64,000 nt of DNA, taken from contig JALJCS010000009.1 of the NCBI GenBank assembly GCA_023055355.1, positions 26,871,001-26,935,000 on the forward strand. Reading direction: 5' to 3'. Below the pieces are notes generated by a model that saw nothing but the letters and a program-made list of their open reading frames with translations, was not told the DNA's origin and did no database searches. Positions 27,901-41,312 of the stretch are shown here, piece after piece. The stretch is from Agelaius tricolor (Eukaryota; Chordata; Aves; Passeriformes; Icteridae). The position numbers were made by a program, and so were the translations under genes. Numbering within the stretch: the stretch's first letter is position 1; each line of letters starts with the position of its first letter.

Positions 27901-30900
27901 GGCTTGACAGCACCAGCCATGTGCAGGCCGCTCCATGCAGGCTGCTCCATGCAGGCCACTCCCTGCAGGCCGCTCCATGCAGGCCGCTCCATGCAGGCCT
28001 CTCTGTGCAGGCTGCTCCATGCAGGCCTCTCTGTGCAGACTCCTCATGCAGGCCGCTCCATACAGGCCTCTTTGTGCAGACCCCTCATGCAGGCCGCTCC
28101 ATGCAGGCCTCTCTGTGCAGATGCCTCCATGCAGGCCGCTCCACACAGGCCTGTATGCCCAGGCACACGCAGAAGGGATGGATGGCTCATGAAATGCAAG
28201 GGCTGTACACCCAGCCATGTGATAAGGCAGGGGCCATGACAAAGAACCCCCTCCAGAGTCGCCATAAGCAGCCAAGAGCCTTTCCCAGCCCACCAGCAGG
28301 GAGGTGAAGCTGCACTGCAGCTGGCAGAGAGGGCTGTGCTCTGTCAAGATCAGTCTTAAGTTGCTGTTGTTGTTTTTTTCCTAAAGACCCCTCATTGCAA
28401 GAGTCAATAGCTAAATTGCCCACACAGGAAAAATATTAATCCTATTAATGTACAATTGTTTACAACATTAAGAAAGAAATGCAAGATCCATACCTGGATA
28501 TTTGTGGCTCAATGCTTGGGCCACAGCACCACTCCCAAATCAGGATTTTCAGGAACGCATATTTAAAGCTTCACACTTGCATATCTCAGAGTACAGAAAA
28601 CTGAACATAATTTTTTTTTAAAAAAAGAACAGGAAACTCATATTTTTTTTGACCAACATTCTCACAAAACTAGAAATGCCTCCTTGTGCCAAAACAAGGA
28701 TGAATAATCCTCATAGGAAAATGTGGAAAGTGCAAGTAATTTTTATAAAACCTGCCACTTTTTCTAAGTGCTGATAAAAAAAATAAATTAAATTACAGTC
28801 AAATTTCATTAAAAATAGCTTGGTTTTTTCAGGAGGGCTGCAGTCCTAATGTTCCTAGTGGATACCCATGGGATGCAGAACAGTTGCAAACAGTAGCTCT
28901 GATTTCTGGAGCCCACACTGATTTATGAAGTGCTGCAAAGCCAGGTCCATGGGGACGATTCTGTGACTCTACCATAAAAGTGGGATGTAGCTGGTTTTGC
29001 CTTGCTTGTCATTGTTTTCCTGCAATTTTCCTTGGCTGACCTATTCACTGGTGAGTCTGTGCACTGAAACCCAGGTCTGAAGCACAGTAGGAGAACGAGG
29101 TATCATTTCACAAAGGAACAAAAAATGTGATTTCCTTCGGGAGACAGAGGAGGATGCCCTTACACAACTGTATGGAGAGAGACCAAACAAATATTGCCAT
29201 CAGTGCCCCCACTGCACGTCTTTTTGAGGATCAGACATATTCCCTGTGGGCCTGGTGAAGTCGGGTTGACTATGCTTCAAGGCCTTGGCATAGGTGCTTC
29301 CTTTAGTAATGATCATTATTCTCATCATCATCAGTGACAACTCTGCGACTCTCATACAAACACTCTGCAATGTATCCTGCAGACCAAGTCATTACATAAG
29401 AAGGAAGACATAAATATCATTAATCCAAGGAATTAAGAGTATCTGTAGAAACTCGGCTGTACCAAAAAAGCTCTCTATGCCTTACAAACCAGAAGACAAG
29501 GGGCTCCTTACCCACATCCACCCCACTATGGGCTTGAAACTCAAACGTGGGTGGAGAAAAGTATTCAGCTAACATGGCCCCTTGTGCCAATAGAAAATTG
29601 TAGGCAACAACATTTTAGCACCTCTTTCACCCAGGGACTGTCCTTTTAGCACAGCACTGATGAACCTCTCTCCAAAGTATGGCTGAGCCTTTCCCCAGTT
29701 TTAAATTCCCTGGCTGTTTCACAGAGACTTCACGCCAGGCTTTTCTGCCCAAGCCAGAAGAAATGCATGATAACAGCACTGGCCGTATTGCTGACCACAG
29801 TCCCATCTCTCTCATCTTGTCTCGTTAAAATAAGCAAGCAAAGAAGAATCCTGCTATTCAGACAGATTCTATTTTCCATATAGCCACATTGTCCATCATC
29901 AATTAGCTTGATGAATAAGGCACAGCCAGATGTCTGGAAAAGACTAAAAACAAAGCAATCAAAGGAAAGAAAACAAACAGTAAAACAACAGGAGCCAAAC
30001 TTCCCCAGACAACAGCACACCCTCCTTTTTTTTGTATTGCATGATTTTGAGGGCCTGTAGCATTAAGGAATGGACTGAGTGATAAAATCAATTTGCCCCA
30101 CTGCAGAGGAATTGCAGCATTTCAGACAAACCCCAGGATTTCTCTCTCCCTGTCTGAACCCCAGGAAAGCCATCATAACCCAGAACCCTCCTAGGACTAT
30201 ACCTGGACAAGCAAGCATGGAGGTGCTGGTCACACACCAGCACAGCCCCCTTGGCAGGAGCAGCCAAGCCACTCTGCCACCAAGCCATGAAAGCACCAAG
30301 CAATAGTTCTCATAATTCCCACTCCAGCAGACATGGCTATCACAGGAAATTATTTTAAAAACTGTTCTCTGAAATAAGCATAAACAAGCATGCCACTGAC
30401 CTGCAGTCAGCTGCATCTGTCTCCAAATGCTTTTCTAGGCTCCAGTTTAGCAGTTACAGGGAGGGAAACAATCCCTCCTGTATTCCCTGTGGTGGCAATA
30501 AGCTGTAAGGAAATCACTCTGATGTTTTGCTGGGGAAGAGATAGTGGAGAAGCATCTGCAAGCTCATGGATTTAATGATGATGGGAGGAAGAAAGTCTTT
30601 CAGCCCAACAGATCCTCATGCTCTGAAATTTAGGACCTGCTAGCCCATGTCACAAAGCTCTGGATTTTGTGGCACCTCAATGCCCACCGCAGCTCCCAGC
30701 AAGGGCAGCTCTGCAACCCACAGGAGTTCAGCCTTCCCCAGGGATTTGGGCAGCAGTTGCTTTGCCTTTGCCTAAGTCCTGGCCCTATCAAGCTGGCAAG
30801 GCACCTGTAGAGTTTTCAGCTTCTTGTGTTTTCTTGGGTCTTGAAATTCCCTCAAAACTTTACAGAAGAAAAGCTGTTAGCACGTCTCTGCTAGGTCAGT

Positions 30901-33780
30901 CACAATCTGAGCCCTGAACACTTGTGGCAGCCCTGCCCAAGGCCTGTGCCTTGAGTCCTGCCTGGAAAGGCTTGCTCCAGGTTGCCCAAGGGCAGCTTTT
31001 CCAAACTTCCAGGGAGTGACCACTGCTTTGCAGGATGGGCTTGCCAGCTGGGAGTTGTCCAACATCAGTCAAATTACATTTTTTCTTCACTCCAATTCTC
31101 AGTCTACATCTCCTTTGATGCATTCACCCCTTCATGCTGCCAAATAAGCTCCAGGACAGGAGTTTGGGCAAAGCCATGACAGGGGCTCTTTTGGTCCTGA
31201 CAGCAAATGCAGCTTGTGCTGCTCACACCTCTCACCACCTCCTTCTCCAGGCTCACCAGAGCCAAAACTTAATGTGCTATTAATTTTCCTGCTCTTAATT
31301 TTTTATCTCTTGCCTGCACAGGCTCCTTATAAAGCCAGACAGTCTTGCCTCCAAGGGGATTTACAATCCAGCATACTGAGGTCAACAGCTTGACTTCAGA
31401 GCTGCTTTTGGCTTCCAGGATGCTCCATGGCCTTCACAAGCCGTGGTGTGACGGCTCAGGGCTGAGGTCTCCCAAGTGCCCCTTGGCTCAGAACTGCATT
31501 AGGAGCCTGAGCTGACCATAAATACAGGCTGCTGAGTTCATGATCTCATGCGTAAAAGGAACGTCAAGTCCTTTAAATCCTGTTTCCTCTCCCTACGTTT
31601 TAGATAACAACTACCTGAATCCATACATTTTCCCACCCACTCCTTTTCATCAGACATTTCTCTCTTTGGTCCATTTTCAATCTGTTTACATGGCTTTTTG
31701 GAAGATATTTTAGTGACTGTGTTTTATCACAGTGCCCAGGCTTATTTGGGTTTATGTCTTTGGACAGTCTCCAAAGGACTTCATTCAAGCAACTTAATTA
31801 GTAACCATTAATAAAATGTATAAACAGCTGCTTAGGAGAAAATCAGATCACAAGCCCAAGTATTTTAATAAGGCCATTAGTCTGCAATTATATGTGAGAC
31901 AGAAAAGTCTTATGAAACCATCCTGCAACAGCCTGGAGTGATGTCTGAATAAACATCAGAGAAATTTAGGTGCTGGCATCCTCCTAAGTTCCTGGCACTG
32001 ATGGTGGTACTGCAAAGCTGCTGCTCTTCTTGGTGCCCTCTGCACCTTCTCTCTCTTGAGTGTCTGGAGTTAGGATGTGTGCAGGAACTCAAGGATTGCA
32101 AGCACACATTTGTCAGCTACATTAATGGTTCATAAGCCATTAGCCCTGTGAGGCCTGATCTCGAAAGCATTCCTCTAAAAAATATGACTTAGTATGCTTT
32201 GGAGAGGACTCTTTGGGAAAGGCCACCAAGAAATACCTCTCTTTTTGCACCCACTCTCAAACTATCCTCCAGCCAAAACACCTATAGACCTACCTGGCCA
32301 GCCAATGAGAGTGGTCTTCATTTGATGTGCACATTGAACTCAGAGCTTTAATTCCCCAGTTGCCCACTTGATGTATGTGCTGGTTGGAGGTCTGGTGAAA
32401 GCCAGCAGCTTTCTCTTCCAGCAAAAAACCCAACAGGGCAGCAGCAAAGTGCCATGAGTTCATGGGGCAAGCTTGAGCCCCTGGTGTGGCAAAGTCCAGC
32501 CTCACATGCAGCCCCATCCCAGACAGGACCAAAGCACCAGCACCTCTTCCTGATGGCAACAGGAATGTGTCAGCAGCTTCTGCATGGCAGCATCCCATTT
32601 TCCCCCTTTGGAGGAGCCTCTCCTGAACCTAACATATATTTGTTATCTTTATCAACTACATCTCCTGTGGTTTCTAAAAGTTTGAGGTGAATTCTCTAAA
32701 GTAATATCTCCCCTTTTCTGTCATTACAAATCCATGTCAGCAAATGACAGGAGACCACCCCTCACTCCTATGCACCAAAGCATGTATTTCCTTTACTGCA
32801 AAATGTCCTTAGTGCTTGAAATAATTTAAACTTTCCCTTTAATATGCTGACATACTTTCAGAATCTGTAGAGAAGCATACAGACAGCAAGAACTTTTACG
32901 GAAATATTTAGGATCCCAAGGAAGGTCCAGGCAAGAAATTAATTACCGTGCTTGGCCTACAGTGACAAGCACTGACCCATTGAGACACAACTAACTGGCA
33001 AGGAGGATAAGTAAGGGCAGTTTAGTTCTTTCCAGCCCCTTCCAGAATGAAGAACAGTGTACCAGTGCTGCAATAAACTCTGGACATTTAGAAGTTTCAT
33101 AGCCTTTTATTTTACTGAAGGAACAGCTCATGTGAAAAAAATGAAAACACCCAAGAAATAAAGCACTGAGGTTACAGCCAGGCTTCTACTCTGGCATAGA
33201 GTAGGGACCTTGCTGAGCCCTGGTGTGACAGTCCCAGGCTGGGCTGCAGGACACCCCATGGCCTCCCAGCCCAGCTGTGCCCCAGGTCTCCTCACAGCTG
33301 CAGAGCAATGGTGGGACAGCTGTGACACTGGTGTGAAGGAGCTCTGACCCCTCCCAGAAGGCACACTGGAACAAACTCAGACACAGACACCTCTAATGAG
33401 GGACTGAGAAGATTAATGTTCTGCATTGAACAAGAAAAGGTTAGAGAAACAACTAGTTCTCCCAGTGCATTTGGTGTCTTGCCTGACGTTTTGGGATATA
33501 TTTATAGTAAATCTATGTTGGAGATTTTTTCCTGTGTATCTGAAAGTTTCCTTCCTTTGACTAACACATTCATCCCATCAATGCAAAGCTGCTCCATGCA
33601 AACACACTGTAGCTAGTCCATATCTCACTTGAACAGTAACATAAGCACAAGGATACAGGGCAGGCATTGAGAAGCATTAATATCATTTTGTGTCTCTCCT
33701 ATGCCAAAGGCAAAACCACACAGAACTAGCATTTTTATTTCCTTTTTTCTGCCTTTTGGAGTGAAACTATAATCACCCTA
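24951..33780. other. Intergenic region, no gene recognised
   Basis: No exon chain, RNA gene or transposon is recognised apart from the minisatellite at 27923-28161. GC content is higher than in the first 25 kb. Open frames here are short, overlapping on both strands, and show no known domain. In mammals TIGIT and ZNF80 lie in this interval, but I see no immunoglobulin or zinc-finger exon. Confidence 0.6.
27923..28161. repeat. 14-bp minisatellite (VNTR), about 17 copies
   Basis: The repeat unit is GCAGGCCGCTCCAT with variants such as GCAGGCCTCTCTGT; two copies are one base shorter. The unit length is not a multiple of three, so open frames in all phases on both strands run through it, giving Cys/Pro/Ala/His-rich pseudo-peptides. 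Copies form a partly alternating (higher-order) pattern of the two main variants. Confidence 0.93.
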
Positions 33781-33784
33781 CTCC

Positions 33785-33872
33785 AGAGCAGGAATTTAAA
33801 TTGGACATGGGGCTTCAGCTTGGGGAGTTAGATGATCTTTAAGGTCCCTTCCAACCATTTTATGATTTTATG
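33785..33872 (+). mobile_element. Short CR1-like 3' tail
   Basis: GATGATCTTTAAGGTCCCTT followed by CCAACCATTTTATGATTTTATGG matches the 3' end of CR1 elements in order and wording. Only about 90 bp remain; left boundary uncertain. Confidence 0.75.
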
Positions 33873-34091
33873 GCTGCCTGGGAGGCTGGCTGATCTGCAG
33901 GCTGCTGGAGAAAGTCAAGTGGATAAGCCTGTGGGATGAGCAGCACCTGAAATGCTCTTCAGGCCCTACATGTTACAGAGGGGGCTGGTTCTGAAAGCAC
34001 CAAAAAAGCTTGAGGTTATGTCCACTAGAGACCAACCACAGGGAAAGTTTGTGAGTAGCCAGACCAGCACAGGATCCTGAATTATGGGCCG

Positions 34092-34655
34092 TGCTGGTTT
34101 TGACTGGGGTACCATTAATTTTCTCCACAGTAGCTGGTATGGAACTGTATTTTGGATTTGTGCTGGAAACAGTGTTGCTAACACTGGATGCCTAAATTAT
34201 TGCTGAGCAGCTCTTACACAGAGTTGAGGCCTTTCCTGCCTCTCTCACTGCCCCACCATTGAGTGGGCTTGGAAGAGACACAGCTGGGACAGCTCACCCC
34301 AAGTGACCACAGGGCTGTTTCTGACCATATTGCATCATGCTCAGCATACAATGCCAGAGGAAGGAGGAGGCAGGGGAGCCATTAAGAATCATGGTGTTCA
34401 TCTTCCCAAAACATGTGAGGGATCCTTGTTTTCCTGGGGATTACTGATTACTTGCCTGGCCATGGGGAGCGGTGAATTAATCCCTTGTTTTGCTTTGCTT
34501 GCATATGCAGCATTTGCATTACCTATTAAACTGTCTTTATCTCAACCCATGAGTTTTCTTGCTGTTTTTTCTTCTGATTCTTTCCCTATTCCACTGGAGG
34601 GAAGAGAGTGAATGGCTGTATGAGATTTAGTTTAGGCTGGGGATGAGCCACAACA
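34092..34655 (+). mobile_element. Solo LTR of an avian endogenous retrovirus
   Basis: The stretch starts TGCTGGTTTTGACTGGGG and ends near GAGCCACAACA (TG...CA borders). It has the order of segments I recognise from a common bird LTR: GTAGCTGGTATGGAACTG, ATTGCTGAGCAGCTCTTACA, a GCTTTGCTTGC segment, then the poly(A) signal ATTAAA (34524) followed by CTGTCTTTATCTCAACCC. No gag, pol or env frames lie on either side and no second LTR is seen, so this is a recombined solo LTR, diverged by many substitutions. No clear target-site duplication. Family name not assigned. Confidence 0.85.
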
Positions 34656-37600
34656 CAGCAGTGATTAAAAGACCCCTAACCATAGTCCAGTGATGACCTC
34701 TTAAGAGCTGTGCATACAGAGCCCATTCCTGAGAAAGACTCTCTTTAGGGATATTCAGTGGCATTAATCTTCCCTCATAAGAAGACAGTGAAATTAAAAG
34801 GAAAAACACTTAGCACTGACAAAGATTGTTTTTTAAACACCATCATTATTCTGTGTGAGTCACTGCCACACCATTATCGTTGCTACCAAGAAGGTAGATA
34901 TTGATTTTTTAAAAAAAATACATGGTGTTTATATGAGTCAGAAGACTGTACACAGCTGTGTTAGACAGCAAAACCAGTGCAGGATACCTCTTTCTTTCCT
35001 TGGGGCATTGGTCATGAGCAGGATTAGGAACCTCTTCTGTAATTTTGCATTTTCTGAGTTGCCCCTCTTGCTGAGCCACAGGGGTGCTCACCGTGCTCCC
35101 ACCCAAAGGACTGGGGTTTGCTCTAGGGCAGCTGCCAGGATACAGCAGAGGCTGTTTCTGGGAGCACAGCCCTCGTGTGGGGCCAGGCTGCTCAGACCCT
35201 CCCAGTGTCCCAGGCTGACCATGGGCTGCTCAGAGCCTCCTGGTGTCCTGGTTTGCAGCCATGTGCTGCAGATTTGTTCACCTTCGCCAGGACAAGGCAA
35301 GAGGCACTACTCCAGGAGGGAATGGGGAGATGCTGCTCTAGGACCACCCTCTGCTGTGGGATACAATCCAGCCTTGCCACTGGCAGGAGGGATAAAAACA
35401 GGAGATTGTATCAAACACCAGGGAACACCTGCTACATGGAAAATCTCTTTTCAAATACATTTCCAGAGCCATTGTGCATCCGTTCTCACTCTGAGCAGCA
35501 GCACTTTGTACCCTCATATCCCACAGACAGGCCTGTGGGCTGTCATCACTGCTCTGTGTCACCACCCCATGTGCCCTGTGACAGCCTTCTGGGCTCCCCA
35601 TCTCCCTTGCCACCAGCAGGAACAAAGCCTCTGCCATTCTAGCTGCAGTCATCCCTTACTGTAGGTCTTGCCTGTGTACTGGGAAATAGGTTCCTCTTAC
35701 TCCAGGTATGCTCAGTGACCAGCTCAGGATGGTGCTCATCTCAGCTGGCTCTCCTTGGAAATAATCCAAGTGATCTGTCCTGCTACTGCACAGGAGCTCA
35801 GGAGGGCCCACAGACCCTCAGGGCTGGTCAGAGCACTCAGTCCCCAAACCTGCTCATGAGCTGTTTCCTGTATGTGCAACCTCAGCTCTGGGTTGGGACA
35901 CATATGACTAAGCCCTCCCCAAGAAGAAGAGGGCTCCTCCTGCAGGAATTCCTTGACAAATTTTGAGTATGAGCTCTAAACCATAGGAGATTTCAATTTT
36001 AAGGAGCAGAGTTTCAACAAAGGCATTTTGTTCCCCTGTGTTCTAGTTCCAGTTTAACACTTCTGAAAATGTTCAGCGGGAATCAGGCCACTGGCATGGA
36101 AAGTTGCTATGTGCAGCATAATTAAAAGAAGTGAAGAAGGAGGTCATACCTTCTGCAGTGGTGTTGGGCAAACCAGCAGTAAATGCTGCTGCAGGAGGAG
36201 GACAGTGAAAGTATTACAGGCTTTCAGATGTTTGAAAGAATATCTGTCCTTCATCAGATCTAGCAAGCCAGATGTTCTGGGCTCTTGGATTTCAGGCATT
36301 TTCCATGGTGAGATATTCCTTCACAAAACCTCTTTATTCCTCTTCACCAGACACCAGCCACAAGGAACCACTCCACGGTTCCAAGGAGCTGTGATGGCCC
36401 AGCTACCATGGCACCACAGCCCTGGGCCCACAGTACTCACCACAACTAAGTCCGGGCTCCAAAGTTGAAAATAACTGTACCCAGGAATTTCTGATTTCTG
36501 GCTTTCAGAGGATTGGCTTAATAGAAATAAATAAATTATCCTGGAGCAACATAACACTTGTGCGACTGCAAGTGCACTGCAGATGACTCTGATGAAGCTG
36601 TTGTTTGCTTCTTCAGGAAAAAGCACTTAGTGTGAGGTTTTAAAACCTGAGCAGCATGTAAATGGCAGTGAGACAGGAAGATGCTATTCTGAGCGACACC
36701 TTACACTGCTACGTGTCTTCTAGTGAGCTCCAGGGATGCAGGGGAGAAAACCAGGGAGGCAGCAGCAGTTCTCAACATTTCCTGTCCCAGCAGACAGCCC
36801 AGAATAGAGGTTAGCATTGAAAAGTTCACAAGAAACCATAGGTAAGGCAAAGTTCACTGAGGCAAGTGAACTTTGATGAGTAACACTCAGGGCAGGTACT
36901 TGAGGGGGTGAAGGAAAGAAAGGGGAGGCCTGGAGGAGGGAAGACTTCAAGGCAGACAGAAAGAAGAGAGACTTCGGTTCGCAGCCAAGGAAATGCATAA
37001 ATGCTGCATCCACCCAAACAATTTTTACTTGATATCACTTCATGGTTTGTCTGTATATAGCAGTTGAAAGCTATAATGAAGAGTACCAGAATGCAGCCTA
37101 ATTTCTTGGCTCACTGTTGGGGCTATAATTTTGTCGGCCTTGCTTCAGCTCAGCATTACAGCGCTTTTAAGTAAAAATGGTTGAGACCTTTTTAGCTTTA
37201 TTGCTCTTTGAAGGAAACATGACTTTGAACCATCTCAATCATACTGTAAAGAAAACTTTGAGCCCAGTGACCAAAGTCCGACAGGGGGAGCAGCAGCAAA
37301 CCCAAAGAGGATGACATTACTCCAAGCCCCACACAAACCAGCAGCATGAGGAAGAAAAAGGCAGAGGCTCAGGCTTCTGGAACAACAATTTCTGAAAAAA
37401 AGTGGAAATGGAATATGCTGCTGTCTTTCTTAAAATAGAAACTAAATCTCCTGGAGTGTTCTTGCACTACTCATGGGTCATGCCTCCAGGCTAGAAAGCC
37501 AAAATTTGGCAGAGGCAACATTCTTGAGTGAGACTTAAGTGCTTGGTGTGTGTTGTGGGATACACAAGCATCTCAGTCAGAGGCAATTAGGACTGTCCAA

Positions 37601-40600
37601 GTCCATTTAGGAAGCTTTGGGTCTCCCTAGTGAGCTTCCTCCCCAGGGACACAGAGGTCTGCTGCTCAGTCACACCACAGCTGGAAAAGGAGAGGTGGCC
37701 AGCACCATTGCCTGGTGAGAGCAGTCTGTGGGGTGACAACACTGCCACACAAAGTGAGAGGTAACTCTGGGTGGACACTGGGACAGAGGCCAGTGAGTGA
37801 CAGAAGGGAGCTACAAGCACCCCTTTCAACTCACCTGCATGCACATGTGTGCACACAGCCTCTTGCCTCAGACAGAAAAAGAGGTTTAAAGATGTGAGGT
37901 GAGATGAGCATATTCCTGTCACCAGCTGTGAGAACATCCCTGAGCCAGACAGCCAGGTTGGAGCAGGAATCTCAGATGTTCAATAAAAAGCATCAGTATT
38001 GATGATGCCAAGACCACAGAAGACCTTCAGGATAGAGGTGGTGGGAGGGAAGAAGAGGGGCATGGACACCACAGAAGAAGCTAATGCTGCAGCAGACTGT
38101 TGCTAAGGAGGGATCCTGTTTGCTGAGGATCCTCAGGCTAAGGCGGTGGGAAGAAATGGTGCAAGGAAGGGAACTGGCTTGAGAAGATAATAGAGCATTA
38201 GCATTTGGGTTTGGCTTGTAGAACACCTCCTCCTGTTCAAACTGAGCAACTGTTCCCACAACCAGCCTTGCCTCCAGGGCGCTTTACTCCCTTCCAGTAG
38301 TGCAGAGCTGTCCCATGCAGAAGGAAAAGAACACCCCCCTCCCTGCTCCCAGAGGTGTCTGTGGCAGGCGCTGAACCATAACCAGCCTGTCTGAGATGTA
38401 GGGACACCTTGATGAATGACTTTACAACTCCAGCTACTGAAGGGCTGTGCCTCACAAGAGAGGACAGCAAGAGCCCCAGCAGCACAGTTCCTCACAGAGC
38501 AGACAGGATCATTTTCTGAGAAAGGAAGGAGGGACAGAGATAATGACAGCCCTGCTGCTCCACATGGCTTCTTGGCATGAAAATATGAATGGGTTACTCC
38601 AAAAATCATAAGGGCACTTTTGAAAATTGATGCCCTTTTTCTCACATTGATATTTTTTCTCTCTTATCTCCTGACACTGCTTCATCTGGATTAGCCCCTT
38701 GGACTCCCGGGGCATGGTGCAGTGTGAAGATTGTGGGGAGACACCACAAGCTGAGGTATGATATTATGATCCTCTGGCCCCCTCCACAGCCCTTCCTCTG
38801 TCAGATATCCCTGCAAAAGTTGCCCTCATCACTTAAAAACCCCCATCTCCTCTCCTCATGAGCAGCAGCAATTGCCCAATACTGATGCAGAAGAAAACAG
38901 TGACAGGATCCATCCTTCCAGTGACATGCTGCAAAACTTGTGTTCTAACTTGACCAAAATTTAATTAAAGCAAAACAGAACCAAAACAGGTATTTTAGAG
39001 AGGAATTTGGCAGGATGCTGGCTTTATCCAGTCAGCCTGCTTTATGGGATACAGTGCCTGAAGTCACAATTCTGCCAGATAGAGAGAGCTCCTCTAAACC
39101 AGATCATGCCTGAGGTAAAGCAGAAGGAGTACTTGGACCTGAAAGTCCCAGTCCAATACCTAATCAGCAGATGAGAGAGTTATTATGCTGCCACCCACCC
39201 TTGGAGTCAGAATGTTTTGCTGTATAAAATCCATTGCAGATGTGATTTGCATGGCAAAAAACTCCCTGTGGACCAAACCCACACCTCTGTGGGCTGTGCA
39301 GGTTTGGGATGTGCCACCTTTTTCCATACTGCTGGCAGAGGGGACAGGGAAGGTAAAGGCTGGTCAGAAGGGAATCAGTACCAGCAGGATGTGAATCTCA
39401 TATGAACCTTAACTGACATGAGCTGTGGTAGCTTCTCCAAGGAGTCTCTACTGATGCTGCAAGCTGCTGTGCACACATAATCCTGAAGCTGACTGAGTTC
39501 CATTTTGGCCACCACTGTGAAAACAGGTGAGTTTTGTAAAAAATGTAAAGCTACTGAGGCCAAGCAGGCATATCCTGCTTAGATGGTATGGGTATGAATT
39601 AAAATTTTGTTGAAAGTTTGCAGGTCATGCCAGCCAAAGAGGTTCTGTTTATTTCACATCCAGCAGGTAAGGTTATTTTCATGTCAGTGTAGGATAACTC
39701 AGCTTGGCAAGAGTACCCAGGAGGTGTCTAGTCCAGCATCCTGCTCCAAACAGGGTCAGCCATGATGTCAAATTAGGGCTTTATGCAGTCAGGTATTCAA
39801 AAACCCCATGGATACAGAGTATTTCAACCATACTGTCATGAGGGTATCCTGGCTTGCAGGAAGTAGGGTGGAGGATTTATTCCACCTGAGTGGCACATTT
39901 TAGACACTGCACCTCAAATACTGGCTGTAGTGACAGCAACTCTGGTGTGAAATCACAATAAATACAATTTGCAAACAATCCTTTAAGCTGCAGGAGTGGA
40001 GGGCACGGCAACCCAGCCAGAGATGGCAAAGTGAAGAGTGAGGAGCTTGGGAATCAGCATTAGTAGGGAAGGACAGACAGGTTTGGGGACTGGACAGGAT
40101 GCTGAGACTGTGGCTGGAAACCAAAGGAAGAAACACGAACACAGGCTGGAGAGATGCACAAGGGAACAGGAGTGCACAAACCCTCACTGGACAAACAGCA
40201 CAGAGGAACGTCAGGACTGACAGCCAAGGAGGTGGGGAAATATTGAGAGGGAACACTGGCATTTATCCAAGTTATTTGAAATTTTCATCAAAGAGCTGGA
40301 AGGCACATAGGACTGAAAAGGAGAATTAAGGAGTTGCTCTTGGAGGTGAGTGCAAAGAAACAGGCTGGGAATTAATCAGGTTTGGGAACTATGGCACCTC
40401 TCCCCTTTCTGCACATGGGACAGAAAGCCTGGGAAGGGGTGGGGAAACCAGGAGTTTCAGCAATGCCTGTTGGCATATTCTTTCATTCTGAAGTTCTAAC
40501 AACTTACTACTGACCTGTTTCTCTGCCTTGCTCCAGTGATACCCTGATGTGACAACCAAGGCCTGCAACATGTCCAATGTTTAACAAGGGCAAATATACA

Positions 40601-41045
40601 CCACACACTTGATTTTGGGGTAGGGAGGAGAGAATTTTATGAGAGAGACATTGCACTAACTACTGTATTAAAGAAGTTGTACTGTTAATAAAACCCACTG
40701 AAAATATCACAATCTAGATTGCTTATGCAAATTTAATTCAGCCTTGCCTCTGTGTGTGGTGCAATCTAGTCTAAATTAAATGATCGCAAAGATTATTATC
40801 TTGCTCCACAAAACCTCTACTGCAAAGCAGACACAAGAAAGTCATTAAGTCCCTTCCCCAAAGAGCTTCCAGTCTTGGGAAAACCAGACAAGGGGGTGTG
40901 AAGGAAGCCATTCCAGGAAGGAGGTGGGAAGGGAGTACTTAGGATAATGAACTTCAATAGAACAGAAGCATTTGCAACTAGATTATTTTTGGAGAATTAT
41001 ATTTGGACAAGAGAAGCTTCCATGAACACCTTGTAGAAGTCTAAA
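34656..41045. other. Intergenic region, no gene recognised
   Basis: Apart from a reverse CR1 fragment (39705-39835) nothing is identified. The longest open frame (34855-35664, 269 codons) has no recognisable domain and is overlapped by open frames on the other strand. Confidence 0.6.
39705..39835 (-). mobile_element. CR1 LINE internal fragment, - orientation
   Basis: The phrases GGAGGTGTCTAGTCCAGCAT, CCTGCTCCAAACAGGGTCAG and TCAAAAACCCCATGGA are reverse-strand CR1 wording. Diverged and truncated at both ends. Confidence 0.75.
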
Positions 41046-41049
41046 GTGT

Positions 41050-41312
41050 CTAAAGGGGCCTACAAGGGAGATGGGGACAGACTTTTTACAAGGGCACCTA
41101 GTGACAGGACAAGGAGGAATGGCTTTACACTGAAAGAGGGTAGGTTTAGATTAGATATTAGGAAGATATTGTAAGGAACTGGAACAGGTTGCCCAGGAAA
41201 GCTGTGAATGACCCATCCCTGGAAGTGTTCAAGATTGTTGATCTTGAAGATTGAGTGTTAAGGTCTCTCCAACCCAAACCAGTCTATGATTTTGTGAGTC
41301 TATGATTTTTTT
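41050..41312 (+). mobile_element. CR1 LINE 3' fragment, + orientation
   Basis: Typical phrases in order: AAGGGAGATGGGGACAGACT, TTTACAAGGGCACCTAGTGA, GGTTTAGATTAGATATTAGG, CAGGTTGCCCAGG, TCCCTGGAAGTGTTCAAG, and the tail GTCTATGATTTTGTGAGTCT. There are small internal deletions near 41170 and 41240. Confidence 0.93.

Noticed and set aside
27748..28347. Open frames up to 199 codons on both strands with CRPLHAG-like repeats
   Set aside because: They are translations of the 14-bp minisatellite, whose unit length keeps several frames open.
34855..35664. Open frame of 269 codons on the + strand
   Set aside because: No recognisable domain, begins in a poly-A/T-rich area, overlaps open frames on the opposite strand, and has no splice or homology support.
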